The translations under genes were made by a program, and so were the position numbers. Positions 51,712 to 59,655 of a stretch of DNA of 64,000 nucleotides are shown in pieces (position 1 is the stretch's first letter; every line of letters begins with the position of its first letter). The stretch comes from Bryobacteraceae bacterium (GTDB lineage Bacteria > Acidobacteriota > Terriglobia > Bryobacterales > Bryobacteraceae), in NCBI GenBank assembly GCA_019748195.1, contig JAIEPW010000015.1:62001-126000 (forward strand), given 5' to 3'. The notes under the pieces are model-generated. The model saw nothing but the letters and a program-made list of their open reading frames with translations. It searched no databases and was not told the DNA's origin.

Positions 51712-53361
51712 TTACCAGAACAAAACATTCAGCGCCAGCAGCGCCGCCAGCACCACGACGGCCAGGCCCGACGGCCGCAGCCACCACGCGCTGTGCCCCG
51801 GCGGAAGCTTCGTCAGCCCGCGCACCAGCCCCGCCAGTTCTTCGTTGCTCCTGGGAGTGGTGGCCAGCGACACCGCGATGGTCACCACGAAGCACGTGGT
51901 CCAGGCCGCGATCGCGATCCAGAAATTCTGCGCCATGGTGGACAGGAACGTGGCGAGAGGCGCGATCCAGCCGCCCTTTCCTTCCGCGACGGTCAGCCCG
52001 TGGGTCAGCGCCGCCGCGAGTGTTCCCGAGGCTAGGCCGGTGAACGCGCCGTGACCTGTCGCGCGCCTCCAGAACATTCCCAGCAGGAAGGTCGCGAACA
52101 GCGGCGCGTTCACGAACCCGAACACCAGTTGCAGCAGGTCCATGATGTTGTTGTACAGGCTCGCCAGGTAGGCCGTCGCCACCGAGAGCGCGATTCCGAA
52201 CACCGTGGTCAGCCGGCCCACGCGCAGGTAATGCGCGTCCGGGGCGCCGGGCTTCAGGTGCGTCTGGTACAGATCGTAGGTGAACACGGTATTGAACGCC
52301 GTAACGTTGCCCGCCATGCCGGACATAAAGCTCGCCATCAAAGCCGTCAGGCCGACGCCCAGCATGCCGTTGGGATAGAACTGGGCCATCAGCGTGGTCA
52401 GCACCTGATCGTAATCCGGACCGCCGTCCGGCTTGGCCGGTATCGCGTATCCGGCGGCGAGCCTGGACAATGCCAGCGCCGCCATTCCCGGCACGATCAC
52501 GATGAAGGGCATGATCATCTTGGGAAACGCCGCCAGCACCGGCGTCCGCCGCGCGTCGTCCATGTTGCGCGCGGCCATGGCCCGCTGCACCACAAGGAAG
52601 TCCGTACACCAGTAACCGAAACTGAGCACGAAGCCGAGCCCGGCGACCAGGCCGAACAGTTCCACGCCCATCGGATTTCGCGCCGGCTCCTCCAGGTGCC
52701 TCCATGCCTGCGTCATGTTGAGCGGCAGGTTGGCGCGCATGCCTTCCCAGCCGCCGGCTTTCGTCACCGCCAGGATGGCCAGCGGCGCGAAGCCCGCCAG
52801 AATCAGAAAAAACTGCAGCACCTCGTTGTAGATCGCGCTGGTCAGCCCGCCCAGGTAGGTGTACACCAGCACGATGGCCGCGCTCAGCAGGATGGACGCG
52901 GTGAAGCTCCAGCCCAATACGAGCTGGAACAGCAGGCCGAGCGCGTACATCGAAATGCCGGATGAGAACACGGTCATCGCGGCGAAGGTCACCGCGTTCA
53001 GGGTGCGCGTCTTCTCGTCGAAGCGGAGCTTCAGGTACTCCGGGACGCTGCGGGCGCGGCTGCCGTAGTAAAACGGCATCATGAACACGCCCACGAAGAG
53101 CATCGCCGGGACCGCGCCAATCCAATAGAAGTGCGCGGTCATGATCCCGTACTTGGCGCCGGAGGCGCACATGCCCACCACTTCCTGCGCGCCCAGGTTC
53201 GCGGCCAGAAACGCGAGCGAGGTGATCCACACCGGGACGGAGCGGTGGGAGGTGAGGAAGTCCTCGCTGGAGGTCACGCTCTTGCGGACCAGCCAGCCGA
53301 TGCCGAGCACGAATCCGAAGTACAGGACCAGGATCGCGTAATCAATCCAGGCGAGAGTCAT
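51712..53361 (-). CDS. Sodium:solute symporter (SSS family)
   Basis: A 549-residue membrane protein with about 13-14 helices. Typical SSS features are FLTSHRSVPVWITSLAFLA near the start (TM1 region), YTYLGGLTSAIYNEVLQFF, and SFMSGMAGNVTAFNTVFTYDLY late. It couples sodium entry to uptake of a sugar, amino acid or carboxylate; the substrate cannot be told. It is followed by a small membrane gene. Confidence 0.92.
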   Translation of the reverse strand: MTLAWIDYAILVLYFGFVLGIGWLVRKSVTSSEDFLTSHRSVPVWITSLAFLAANLGAQEVVGMCASGAKYGIMTAHFYWIGAVPAMLFVGVFMMPFYYGSRARSVPEYLKLRFDEKTRTLNAVTFAAMTVFSSGISMYALGLLFQLVLGWSFTASILLSAAIVLVYTYLGGLTSAIYNEVLQFFLILAGFAPLAILAVTKAGGWEGMRANLPLNMTQAWRHLEEPARNPMGVELFGLVAGLGFVLSFGYWCTDFLVVQRAMAARNMDDARRTPVLAAFPKMIMPFIVIVPGMAALALSRLAAGYAIPAKPDGGPDYDQVLTTLMAQFYPNGMLGVGLTALMASFMSGMAGNVTAFNTVFTYDLYQTHLKPGAPDAHYLRVGRLTTVFGIALSVATAYLASLYNNIMDLLQLVFGFVNAPLFATFLLGMFWRRATGHGAFTGLASGTLAAALTHGLTVAEGKGGWIAPLATFLSTMAQNFWIAIAAWTTCFVVTIAVSLATTPRSNEELAGLVRGLTKLPPGHSAWWLRPSGLAVVVLAALLALNVLFW

Positions 53362-53388
53362 GATCTCGGCAAAGTCTAGCAGACATGC

Positions 53389-54261
53389 TTACCGTATGCC
53401 CTGCGTGGCCAGGAATTCGCTGATGGCGGCAAACGCCTGGACCATTTCCTCGCCACGGAACCCACCGTGACCGCCACCGCGCAGCGTCAGCAGCCGGTTC
53501 GGCACTTGAGCGGCATCCAACGCCCGGTGCAGCCGGGTGGCGTGCTCGTGCGGCACCACTCCGTCTTCATCACCATGAACCGTGAACACCGCGGGCAGCC
53601 CGGCGCGAACGTGCTCAAGCGGCGACATGCGCCGCGCCAATTCATCGGGCTTGGGGACGCCCTCCAGCCAGCGCATGGCAAACGGCCTGCGATTCGGGCC
53701 TTGAGTCAGGTCGCGCACGTCTGTGGCGCCGAACCAGTTCACGATCGCGGCCGCTCGGGGATCCTCGCCTTCCGGGCAATTGGCGTCGAACTCCGCGGCT
53801 TTCGTAAGGAAGCCGGTGACGAGCGCCAGATGGGATCCAGCGGAATCGCCGGTGATCACGATTTTGCTGGCATCGAGGCGGAACTTGGGGGCATTACGGA
53901 CCAGCCATTTCAGCGCGCAGCGGCAATCCTCGACAGCGGCGGGCGCCGCGCCGAGACGGTAGTTGATGTTCACGACTCCCCAGCCCTTGCGCAGGTAGGG
54001 AAGCAGCCGCAGCACGGCCGAGTTTTTGTCCCCTCCCGTCCACCCGCCGCCGTGGATGTACAACACCACCGGGGCGGGGACCGCGCCGGCCGGAGCTTGT
54101 GGCGCGAAGACATCGAGCTTGGACTCCTCGCCGGCCGCGCGGACGTACGGGATGCCAGGGGTGATGCTGTAGCGGGAGGCGAGTTCTTCCCAGGCGGGCG
54201 TCTGTCCCGGCAGGCTGCCGGTGAGCAGCAGCGGGATCAGGGCAAAGCCGATTCGTCGCAT
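53389..54261 (-). CDS. Exported alpha/beta hydrolase, BD-FAE/esterase type
   Basis: A 290-residue protein with a signal peptide (RIGFALIPLLLTGSLPGQ), oxyanion motif YIHGGGWTGGDK, nucleophile elbow ITGDSAGSHLAL, catalytic Asp in HGDEDGVVP and His in GGGHGGF. This is the BD-FAE/acetyl-esterase-like family that removes acyl groups from plant polymers. ATG 54261 fits the signal peptide; a longer frame starts at 54297. Confidence 0.9.
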   Translation of the reverse strand: MRRIGFALIPLLLTGSLPGQTPAWEELASRYSITPGIPYVRAAGEESKLDVFAPQAPAGAVPAPVVLYIHGGGWTGGDKNSAVLRLLPYLRKGWGVVNINYRLGAAPAAVEDCRCALKWLVRNAPKFRLDASKIVITGDSAGSHLALVTGFLTKAAEFDANCPEGEDPRAAAIVNWFGATDVRDLTQGPNRRPFAMRWLEGVPKPDELARRMSPLEHVRAGLPAVFTVHGDEDGVVPHEHATRLHRALDAAQVPNRLLTLRGGGHGGFRGEEMVQAFAAISEFLATQGIR

Positions 54262-54340
54262 GACCTCATCCAGACGCGGCTTGCCGCCGTTCGTCACGCG
54301 GCCTGTCCGATTTCGGGAACATCCGGCGAGGAACGGGCGT

Positions 54341-54346
54341 TATACT
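54341..54346 (+). promoter_or_regulatory. -10-like hexamer of the SPFH-aminopropyltransferase operon
   Basis: TATACT, about 29 bases before the ATG at 54376. A GGAGG occurs at 54356-54360, further from the ATG than usual. No clear -35. It is the only promoter-like element I see before the seven-gene cluster. Confidence 0.45.
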
Positions 54347-54375
54347 AGTCGAACCGGAGGCATTGCGCACGAATC

Positions 54376-55419
54376 ATGGCCATTCGCGACTTCCTGAAGA
54401 AGCAGTTTATTGACGTCATCCACTGGACGGAACCCGAAGACGGGATTCTGGCGTGGCGTTACCCCATGCAGGACATGGAGATACAGAACGGCGCAAAGCT
54501 CACGGTCCGCGAGTCTCAGATGGCCGCGTTCGTCAACGAAGGACGGATGGCGGATGTGTTCGGACCAGGGCTGTATACCCTGAACACGCAAACGCTGCCG
54601 CTGCTGACCAACCTGATGAACTGGGACAAGCTGTTTCAAAGCCCCTTCAAAAGCGACGTCTATTTCTTCTCCTCCCGCATCCAGACCAATCAGCGCTGGG
54701 GCACGGCGACGCCGATCACCATCCGCGACAAGGACTTCGGCATGGTCCGGCTGCGCGGCTACGGCATCTACTCCTGGCACGTCGCCGATCCGCGCGCCTT
54801 CCACACCAAGGTGAGCGGCACGCGTGACCTGTACCAGGTGGGCGACATCGAAGGGCAGTTGCGGAACACCATCATCGGGCGCATGTCCGACACCTTCGCC
54901 GAGAGCCGCGTTCCGTTCCTGGATATGGCGGCGAACCAGATCGAGCTGGCGCAGCAGATCGCGGAGCACCTGCGGCCGTCCTTCGCCGAGCTCGGGCTGG
55001 CGCTGGACACGTTCGTGGTGGAAAACCTGTCGCTCCCCGAAGAGCTGCAGAAGCTGCTCGATCAGCGCATCGGCATGAACATGATCGGGAACATGCAGCA
55101 GTACACGCAGTTCCAGGCGGCCCAGTCGCTGCCCATCGCGGCGGCGAACGAAGGCGGCGGCGCGGGCCTGGGCGCCGGACTCGGCGCGGGCATCGCGATG
55201 GGCCAGGCTATGGTCAACGCGATGCAGACCGGCATGCAGGGCGGCCAGCAGCCGCCGCAGCAGCCCCCGCCGGCGCCCCCGCAGGGCGGCGTTCCTCCCG
55301 TCGCCCCCGCGGGTGGCGCCCCGCAGGCCGCCGGCGAAACCAAGTTCTGCCATAATTGCGGGAACAAGATCGCGAGAGCGGCGAAGTTTTGCCCTGAGTG
55401 CGGTGCCGGACAGCAATAG
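54376..55419 (+). CDS. SPFH-domain protein with C-terminal zinc ribbon
   Basis: A 347-residue protein. Residues about 1-245 are an SPFH/band-7 domain of the YdjI or virion-core-protein type (DVIHWTEPEDGILAWRYP, GPGLYTLNT). Then come a Gly/Pro/Gln-rich linker (250-315) and a zinc ribbon (FCHNCGNKIARAAKFCPECG). No membrane segment is visible, so it probably coats a membrane. It leads a seven-gene operon; SPFH proteins form scaffolds, which fits a membrane-linked complex with the DUF350 and DUF4178 partners. Confidence 0.9.
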   Translation: MAIRDFLKKQFIDVIHWTEPEDGILAWRYPMQDMEIQNGAKLTVRESQMAAFVNEGRMADVFGPGLYTLNTQTLPLLTNLMNWDKLFQSPFKSDVYFFSSRIQTNQRWGTATPITIRDKDFGMVRLRGYGIYSWHVADPRAFHTKVSGTRDLYQVGDIEGQLRNTIIGRMSDTFAESRVPFLDMAANQIELAQQIAEHLRPSFAELGLALDTFVVENLSLPEELQKLLDQRIGMNMIGNMQQYTQFQAAQSLPIAAANEGGGAGLGAGLGAGIAMGQAMVNAMQTGMQGGQQPPQQPPPAPPQGGVPPVAPAGGAPQAAGETKFCHNCGNKIARAAKFCPECGAGQQ

Positions 55420-55783
55420 CGGGTTGCCACAGTTCGAGGGAAGCGGTTGCGAATGGGTCGTGGAGGCGCACGGCTGCGCGCCGGAGCGTCTCCGCGATGT
55501 GGCCGCCTTGCGCGCGCTCTTCGACCGCATCCTGCGGGAAATGAATCTCCGGGCCGTCGAGTGCCCCGCCTGGCACCAGTTCCCGGAAACCGGCGGTGTT
55601 ACCGGCGTGGCGTTACTGGCCGAATCCCACATCGCCTGCCATACTTTCCCCGAGTTCGGCACGCTGTGCCTGAACGTCTTTTGCTGCCGCGAGCGACCCG
55701 ATTGGGACTTCGAAGCGCGCCTTCGCGAGGCGTTCGCCGCGTCCCGCGTGTGCGTGCGGCGCATGGAAAGGCGCTACCGGTGA
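55403..55783 (+). CDS. speD: S-adenosylmethionine decarboxylase (prokaryotic short class)
   Basis: About 126 residues, like the short bacterial enzymes. The self-cleavage site E74-S75-H76 is in LLAESHIACHTFPE, where Ser becomes the pyruvoyl group; H80 and the Cys pair C94-C95 correspond to the processing His and catalytic Cys. It makes decarboxylated SAM, the aminopropyl donor used by the last gene of the operon. GTG 55403 overlaps the SPFH gene by 17 bases; TTG 55424 is an alternative start. No ornithine or arginine decarboxylase is nearby. Confidence 0.88.
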   Translation: MPDSNSGLPQFEGSGCEWVVEAHGCAPERLRDVAALRALFDRILREMNLRAVECPAWHQFPETGGVTGVALLAESHIACHTFPEFGTLCLNVFCCRERPDWDFEARLREAFAASRVCVRRMERRYR

Positions 55784-56418
55784 GCCGCCGGATTTCGAGC
55801 TGCCCCAACTGCGGCGCGCCGGTGAAGTTCGTCTGGAGCGGCGCCATCCAGACCACCTGCGAGTTCTGCAGCTCCATCCTGGTGCGCCACGATGAGGACC
55901 TCGCCAAGGTGGGCGAAGTGGCGGACCTGCCGGAGGACGCCTCGCCCATCCAGTTGCTGACCGAAGGCGTATATCGAGGCAAGTCCTTCCAGGTGATCGG
56001 CCGCATCATCTATCAATATGACCTCGGCTCCTGGAACGAGTGGCACCTGATCTTCAACGATTCCACCAGCGGATGGTTGAGCGATGCGCAACTCGAATAC
56101 GCGGTCTCGTTTCTGGTGCAACCCGCCAACCCGCTGCCTCCCCAGGAAAACACGGCGCCCGGCCGGTCCCTGACCTTCGGCCAGACCGAGTATCAGATCA
56201 CCTCCCGCACCACCGCCGTCTACAAAGGCGTCCAGGGCGAGCTCCCGTTCGAGTTCTGGGACAAAACCCGGATGCTGTTCGTCGACCTCCGTTCCGCCGA
56301 CGGCAAGTTCGGCACCATCGATTACAGCGAGGATGAGCCGCTGCTGTTCCTGGGCGAGCCGGTGGAGTTCGCATCCCTGAATCTGAAGAACCTGCGCCAG
56401 TTCGAGGGGTGGATGTGA
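55780..56418 (+). CDS. DUF4178 protein with zinc ribbon
   Basis: A 212-residue protein. It starts with a zinc ribbon (CPNCGAPVKFVW, CEFC), followed by a DUF4178 domain (GKSFQVIGRIIYQYDLGSWNEW, and a later LTFGQTEYQITSRTTAVYKG). No membrane segment. The GTG overlaps the speD stop by four bases. Function unknown; DUF4178 proteins recur next to aminopropyltransferase and DUF350 genes. Confidence 0.85.
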   Translation: MSRRISSCPNCGAPVKFVWSGAIQTTCEFCSSILVRHDEDLAKVGEVADLPEDASPIQLLTEGVYRGKSFQVIGRIIYQYDLGSWNEWHLIFNDSTSGWLSDAQLEYAVSFLVQPANPLPPQENTAPGRSLTFGQTEYQITSRTTAVYKGVQGELPFEFWDKTRMLFVDLRSADGKFGTIDYSEDEPLLFLGEPVEFASLNLKNLRQFEGWM

Positions 56419-57737
56419 GCACTCCCTACGTGCAGGCTCCCACGGTGAAGGTGAAGGCGCTGAATTGTCCGGGCTGCGGCGGCCGGGTGGAGATCCGCGG
56501 CTTCGCGCACACCCTCACCGTCGTCTGCCAGAACTGCCTGAGCACCCTGGACGCGAGCGACAAGACGCTGCGCCTGCTGCAGCGCGCCTACGGCAAGGAC
56601 AAACGCGACCCGCTGATCGCGCTGGGCAGCCGCGCCCGCTTTGAAAACACCGTGTTCGAGGCCATCGGCTACCAGGTGCGCGGCATCGAAGTGGAGGGCG
56701 TGCGCTACGAATGGGAGGAGTATGTCCTCTTCAATCCCTATCAGGGGTTCCGCTACCTGACCCACTATCGCGGTCATTGGAACTACGTCACGGCGGTGAG
56801 GAAGCTGCCCCGCCTTACCGCCGGCTCAAGACCCGAAGTCACTCTGGACGGCGTGAAGTACAAACACTTCCAGCACGCGACCTCGAATACGTACTACGTG
56901 GTGGGCGAGTTCCCCTGGCAGGCTCGCAAGGACGACCGGGTGGCTTACGACGACTACGTGTCGCCGCCGTTCGTGCTCTCCTCGGAGATCACTCCGCAGG
57001 AGGTCACCTGGTCGCAGGGCCGCTATATGACCGGCGCCGAGGTGTTCCAGGCGTTCGGGCGCAAGGACTCGGCCCCGCGCGCCGAAGGCGTATTCGCGAA
57101 TCAGCCGTCGCCTTTCGCCGGGCGCGTGAGGAGCATCTGGACGCTATATCTGATCCTGATCGCGATTACGATTACCGTCGCGCTGGTGCTCGGATCGTCG
57201 GGCAGGCAGGTTTTCGAATCGGCTTACTCCTACACCACTCCCGCGCGGGGCGAAACCAGCTTCGTGACGCCCGTGTTCGAGCTGAAGGGGAGCCGGCCGC
57301 TGGCGGCGGAAGTGAACATCCGGGCCGACGTCAGCAACAACTGGCTGTACCTGGGCATGGCGCTGATCAACGATCAGACCGGCGACGCCTACGACTTCGG
57401 CAAGGAAGTAAGCTACTACTTCGGCAGCGACAGCGACGGAAGCTGGAGCGAGGGCAGCCAATCGGAATCCGTGGACGTGCCGCGCGTGCCGCCGGGGCGC
57501 TATTACCTGCGGATCGAGCCCGACATGGAAGGCGGCAAGTCCGCCAGCGTGAACTACATCGTGCGCGTCAACTACGGGACCGTCTCCACCGGGCTCTTCT
57601 GGCTGACGGCTTTCCTGCTGCTGATTCCACCGGTGGTGTTCAGCATCCGGGCGGCGTCCTTCGAAAGCACGCGGTGGAGCGAGAGCGACCACGCTCCCAC
57701 CTCCAGCGACAGCGACGATTCAGGAGATGATGAATGA
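56415..57737 (+). CDS. Membrane-anchored DUF4178 protein with zinc ribbon
   Basis: A 440-residue protein: zinc ribbon (CPGCGGRVEIRG, CQNC), a DUF4178 domain (YQVRGIEVEGVRYEWEEYVL), a membrane helix at about 241-260, a beta-rich domain outside the membrane (about 265-390, with FDLKGSRPLAAEVNIRAD-like strands) and a second helix at about 394-412, then an acidic Ser/Asp tail. GTG 56415 overlaps the previous stop (GTGA); GTG 56409 is an alternative. Topology suggests the ribbon and DUF4178 inside and the beta domain in the periplasm. Confidence 0.83.
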   Translation: MSTPYVQAPTVKVKALNCPGCGGRVEIRGFAHTLTVVCQNCLSTLDASDKTLRLLQRAYGKDKRDPLIALGSRARFENTVFEAIGYQVRGIEVEGVRYEWEEYVLFNPYQGFRYLTHYRGHWNYVTAVRKLPRLTAGSRPEVTLDGVKYKHFQHATSNTYYVVGEFPWQARKDDRVAYDDYVSPPFVLSSEITPQEVTWSQGRYMTGAEVFQAFGRKDSAPRAEGVFANQPSPFAGRVRSIWTLYLILIAITITVALVLGSSGRQVFESAYSYTTPARGETSFVTPVFELKGSRPLAAEVNIRADVSNNWLYLGMALINDQTGDAYDFGKEVSYYFGSDSDGSWSEGSQSESVDVPRVPPGRYYLRIEPDMEGGKSASVNYIVRVNYGTVSTGLFWLTAFLLLIPPVVFSIRAASFESTRWSESDHAPTSSDSDDSGDDE

Positions 57738-57928
57738 GATTTCTGCGGCACCCCTTCTACCTGGCCTACGCTTCCATGCTTCTGGGAGGCGCATCGTACC
57801 TGGAGTACCGGGGCTGGAGCCTGGCCGACATCGACGAGGTAAAGAACGTGCCGCGGACTGTGCGCGACAACCCCGGCGCGTACCGCTCGCACTATCGCAA
57901 CTATTCGCGTTACTTGGGAGGCAAATAG
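57734..57928 (+). CDS. Small protein of unknown function in the aminopropyltransferase operon
   Basis: A 64-residue protein with one weakly hydrophobic stretch (LAYASMLLGGASYLE) and an Arg/Tyr-rich end (AYRSHYRNYSRYLGGK). I recognise no family. Its ATG overlaps the preceding stop (ATGA), so it is a bona fide member of the operon. The positive charge could suit membrane-surface or nucleic-acid contact, which is only inference. Confidence 0.75.
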   Translation: MRFLRHPFYLAYASMLLGGASYLEYRGWSLADIDEVKNVPRTVRDNPGAYRSHYRNYSRYLGGK

Positions 57929-57929
57929 C

Positions 57930-58142
57930 ATGGGAACGTTCCACTGGGAGAATCTCCTGGGCGCGGTGGTGTACTCGGCGCTGGGAGTGGTGATGCTGCT
58001 GATCGCCTGGATAGTGGTGGACAAGGCCACGCCCCGCGACCTGTGGCACCTGATCGCCGAGGAGAAGAACACGGCGGTGGCCATCGTCATCGGCGCGGTG
58101 CTGCTGGGCATCGCCATCATCATCGCCGCCGCGGTCCACTAG
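57930..58142 (+). CDS. DUF350 membrane protein
   Basis: A 70-residue two-helix membrane protein: first helix VVYSALGVVMLLIAWIVVD, a polar loop (KATPRDLWHLIAEEKNTA), second helix VAIVIGAVLLGIAIIIAAA. This is the DUF350/YjfL pattern in its single-repeat form. Starts one base after the small gene's stop. DUF350 proteins are linked by context to polyamine-type enzymes; no activity is shown. Confidence 0.9.
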   Translation: MGTFHWENLLGAVVYSALGVVMLLIAWIVVDKATPRDLWHLIAEEKNTAVAIVIGAVLLGIAIIIAAAVH

Positions 58143-58156
58143 CCGCGCAGGCCGGA

Positions 58157-59653
58157 ATGCAGTTTGTTCTTTTTCTATCGGTACTGCTGATCGCCGCCTG
58201 CGGGCTCATCTATGAGCTGATCGCGGGGACGATCGCCAGCTACCTGCTGGGCGACAGCGTGTTGCAGTTCTCCACCGTGATCGGGACGTACCTGTTCGCG
58301 ATGGGCGTGGGCAGCTATCTGTCGAAGTTTATCGGCCGCGGCCTGGTGTCGCGCTTCATCACCATCGAATTGATGGTGGGTCTGCTGGGCGGTTTCTCCT
58401 CCGGCATCCTGTTCCTGGCGTTTGCCTACACCACCGGATTCCGCCTGCTGTTGTACCTGCTGGTGTTCCTGATCGGCGTGCTGGTCGGTCTCGAGATCCC
58501 GCTGCTGATGCGAATCTTGAAGGAGCGGTTCGAGTTTCGCGACCTGGTGGCCAACGTCCTCACCTTCGACTACCTGGGGGCGCTGGGGGCGTCCCTGCTG
58601 TTTCCCATCCTGCTGGTGCCGCACCTGGGACTGGTCCGGTCCGCGATGCTGTTCGGCATCCTGAACGCGGCCGTCGCCCTGTGGTCCACCTACCTGTTCC
58701 GGGCGCAACTGGCGAGACCCATGTACCTGCGCGTCACCGCGATCCTGGTGCTGGTGATGCTGGCCGGCGGGATGGCCGCCGCGGACTGGATCACCGACAC
58801 GGCCGACGCCAACCTGTACGCCGACGAAGTGATCCTGGCGGTGAACACGCGCTACCAGCGAATCGTGCTGACCAAGTGGAAGGACGACCTGCGCCTGTTT
58901 CTCAGCTCCCATCTGCAGTTCAGCTCGCGCGATGAGTACCGGTATCATGAGGCGCTGGTGCATCCCGCGCTCGCGTCGCTGCCCGGCGCGCGGCGCGTGC
59001 TGGTGCTCGGCGGCGGCGACGGGCTGGCCGTGCGCGAGATCCTGAAGTATCCCGCCGTGGACCGGATCACCCTGGTGGACCTGGATCCGGAAATGACGCG
59101 CCTGTTCTCCACCCATCCGCTGTTGAAGCAGCTTAACGGCGGCGCCCTGCAGGCTCCGCGCGTGAAGGTGGTGAACGGCGACGCCTTCCCCTGGCTGGAG
59201 GAGAATTCCGATTCCTTTGACCTGATCGTGGTGGACTTTCCCGATCCGACGAACTTTTCGCTAGGCAAGTTGTACACCACGGCGTTTTACCGGCTGCTGA
59301 AGCGGCATGTTTCGCGGGGCGGGCTGGCGGTGGTCCAGGGCACTTCGCCCCTTTTCGCCCGGCAATCCTACTGGTGCATCGTGGAGACGCTGCGGCAAGC
59401 GGGATTCGAGACCGCGCCGTATCACGTGTACGTTCCGTCGTTCGGAGAGTGGGGCTTTGTGATCGCCGGGCACGGCAAGTATGAATTGCCGGACCGGCTG
59501 CCTTCCGGGCTGCGCTTTTTGTCGCGGGAAAACGTCGCCGGGCTGTTTCAGTTCCCCAACGACATGCTTCCGGTGAATGTCGAGCCCAACCGGCTGAACG
59601 ATCAGGTTCTGGTGCGGTATTACGAAAGCGAGTGGCGCGACATCGTGCGCTGA
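58157..59653 (+). CDS. Membrane-embedded aminopropyltransferase (spermidine-synthase-like)
   Basis: A 498-residue protein with about seven membrane helices in residues 1-210 and a spermidine-synthase-like domain from about 220. The donor-binding motif is VLVLGGGDGLAVREI (about 281-295), SRDEYRYHEALVHP is the conserved gate region (His for the usual Gln), and VVDFPDP carries D360 and D363 of the D-x-x-D-P active site. It should transfer aminopropyl from decarboxylated SAM to an amine at the membrane face. The acceptor is unknown. ATG 58157 starts the first helix. It converges on the kinase gene. Confidence 0.87.
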   Translation: MQFVLFLSVLLIAACGLIYELIAGTIASYLLGDSVLQFSTVIGTYLFAMGVGSYLSKFIGRGLVSRFITIELMVGLLGGFSSGILFLAFAYTTGFRLLLYLLVFLIGVLVGLEIPLLMRILKERFEFRDLVANVLTFDYLGALGASLLFPILLVPHLGLVRSAMLFGILNAAVALWSTYLFRAQLARPMYLRVTAILVLVMLAGGMAAADWITDTADANLYADEVILAVNTRYQRIVLTKWKDDLRLFLSSHLQFSSRDEYRYHEALVHPALASLPGARRVLVLGGGDGLAVREILKYPAVDRITLVDLDPEMTRLFSTHPLLKQLNGGALQAPRVKVVNGDAFPWLEENSDSFDLIVVDFPDPTNFSLGKLYTTAFYRLLKRHVSRGGLAVVQGTSPLFARQSYWCIVETLRQAGFETAPYHVYVPSFGEWGFVIAGHGKYELPDRLPSGLRFLSRENVAGLFQFPNDMLPVNVEPNRLNDQVLVRYYESEWRDIVR

Positions 59654-59655
59654 GG

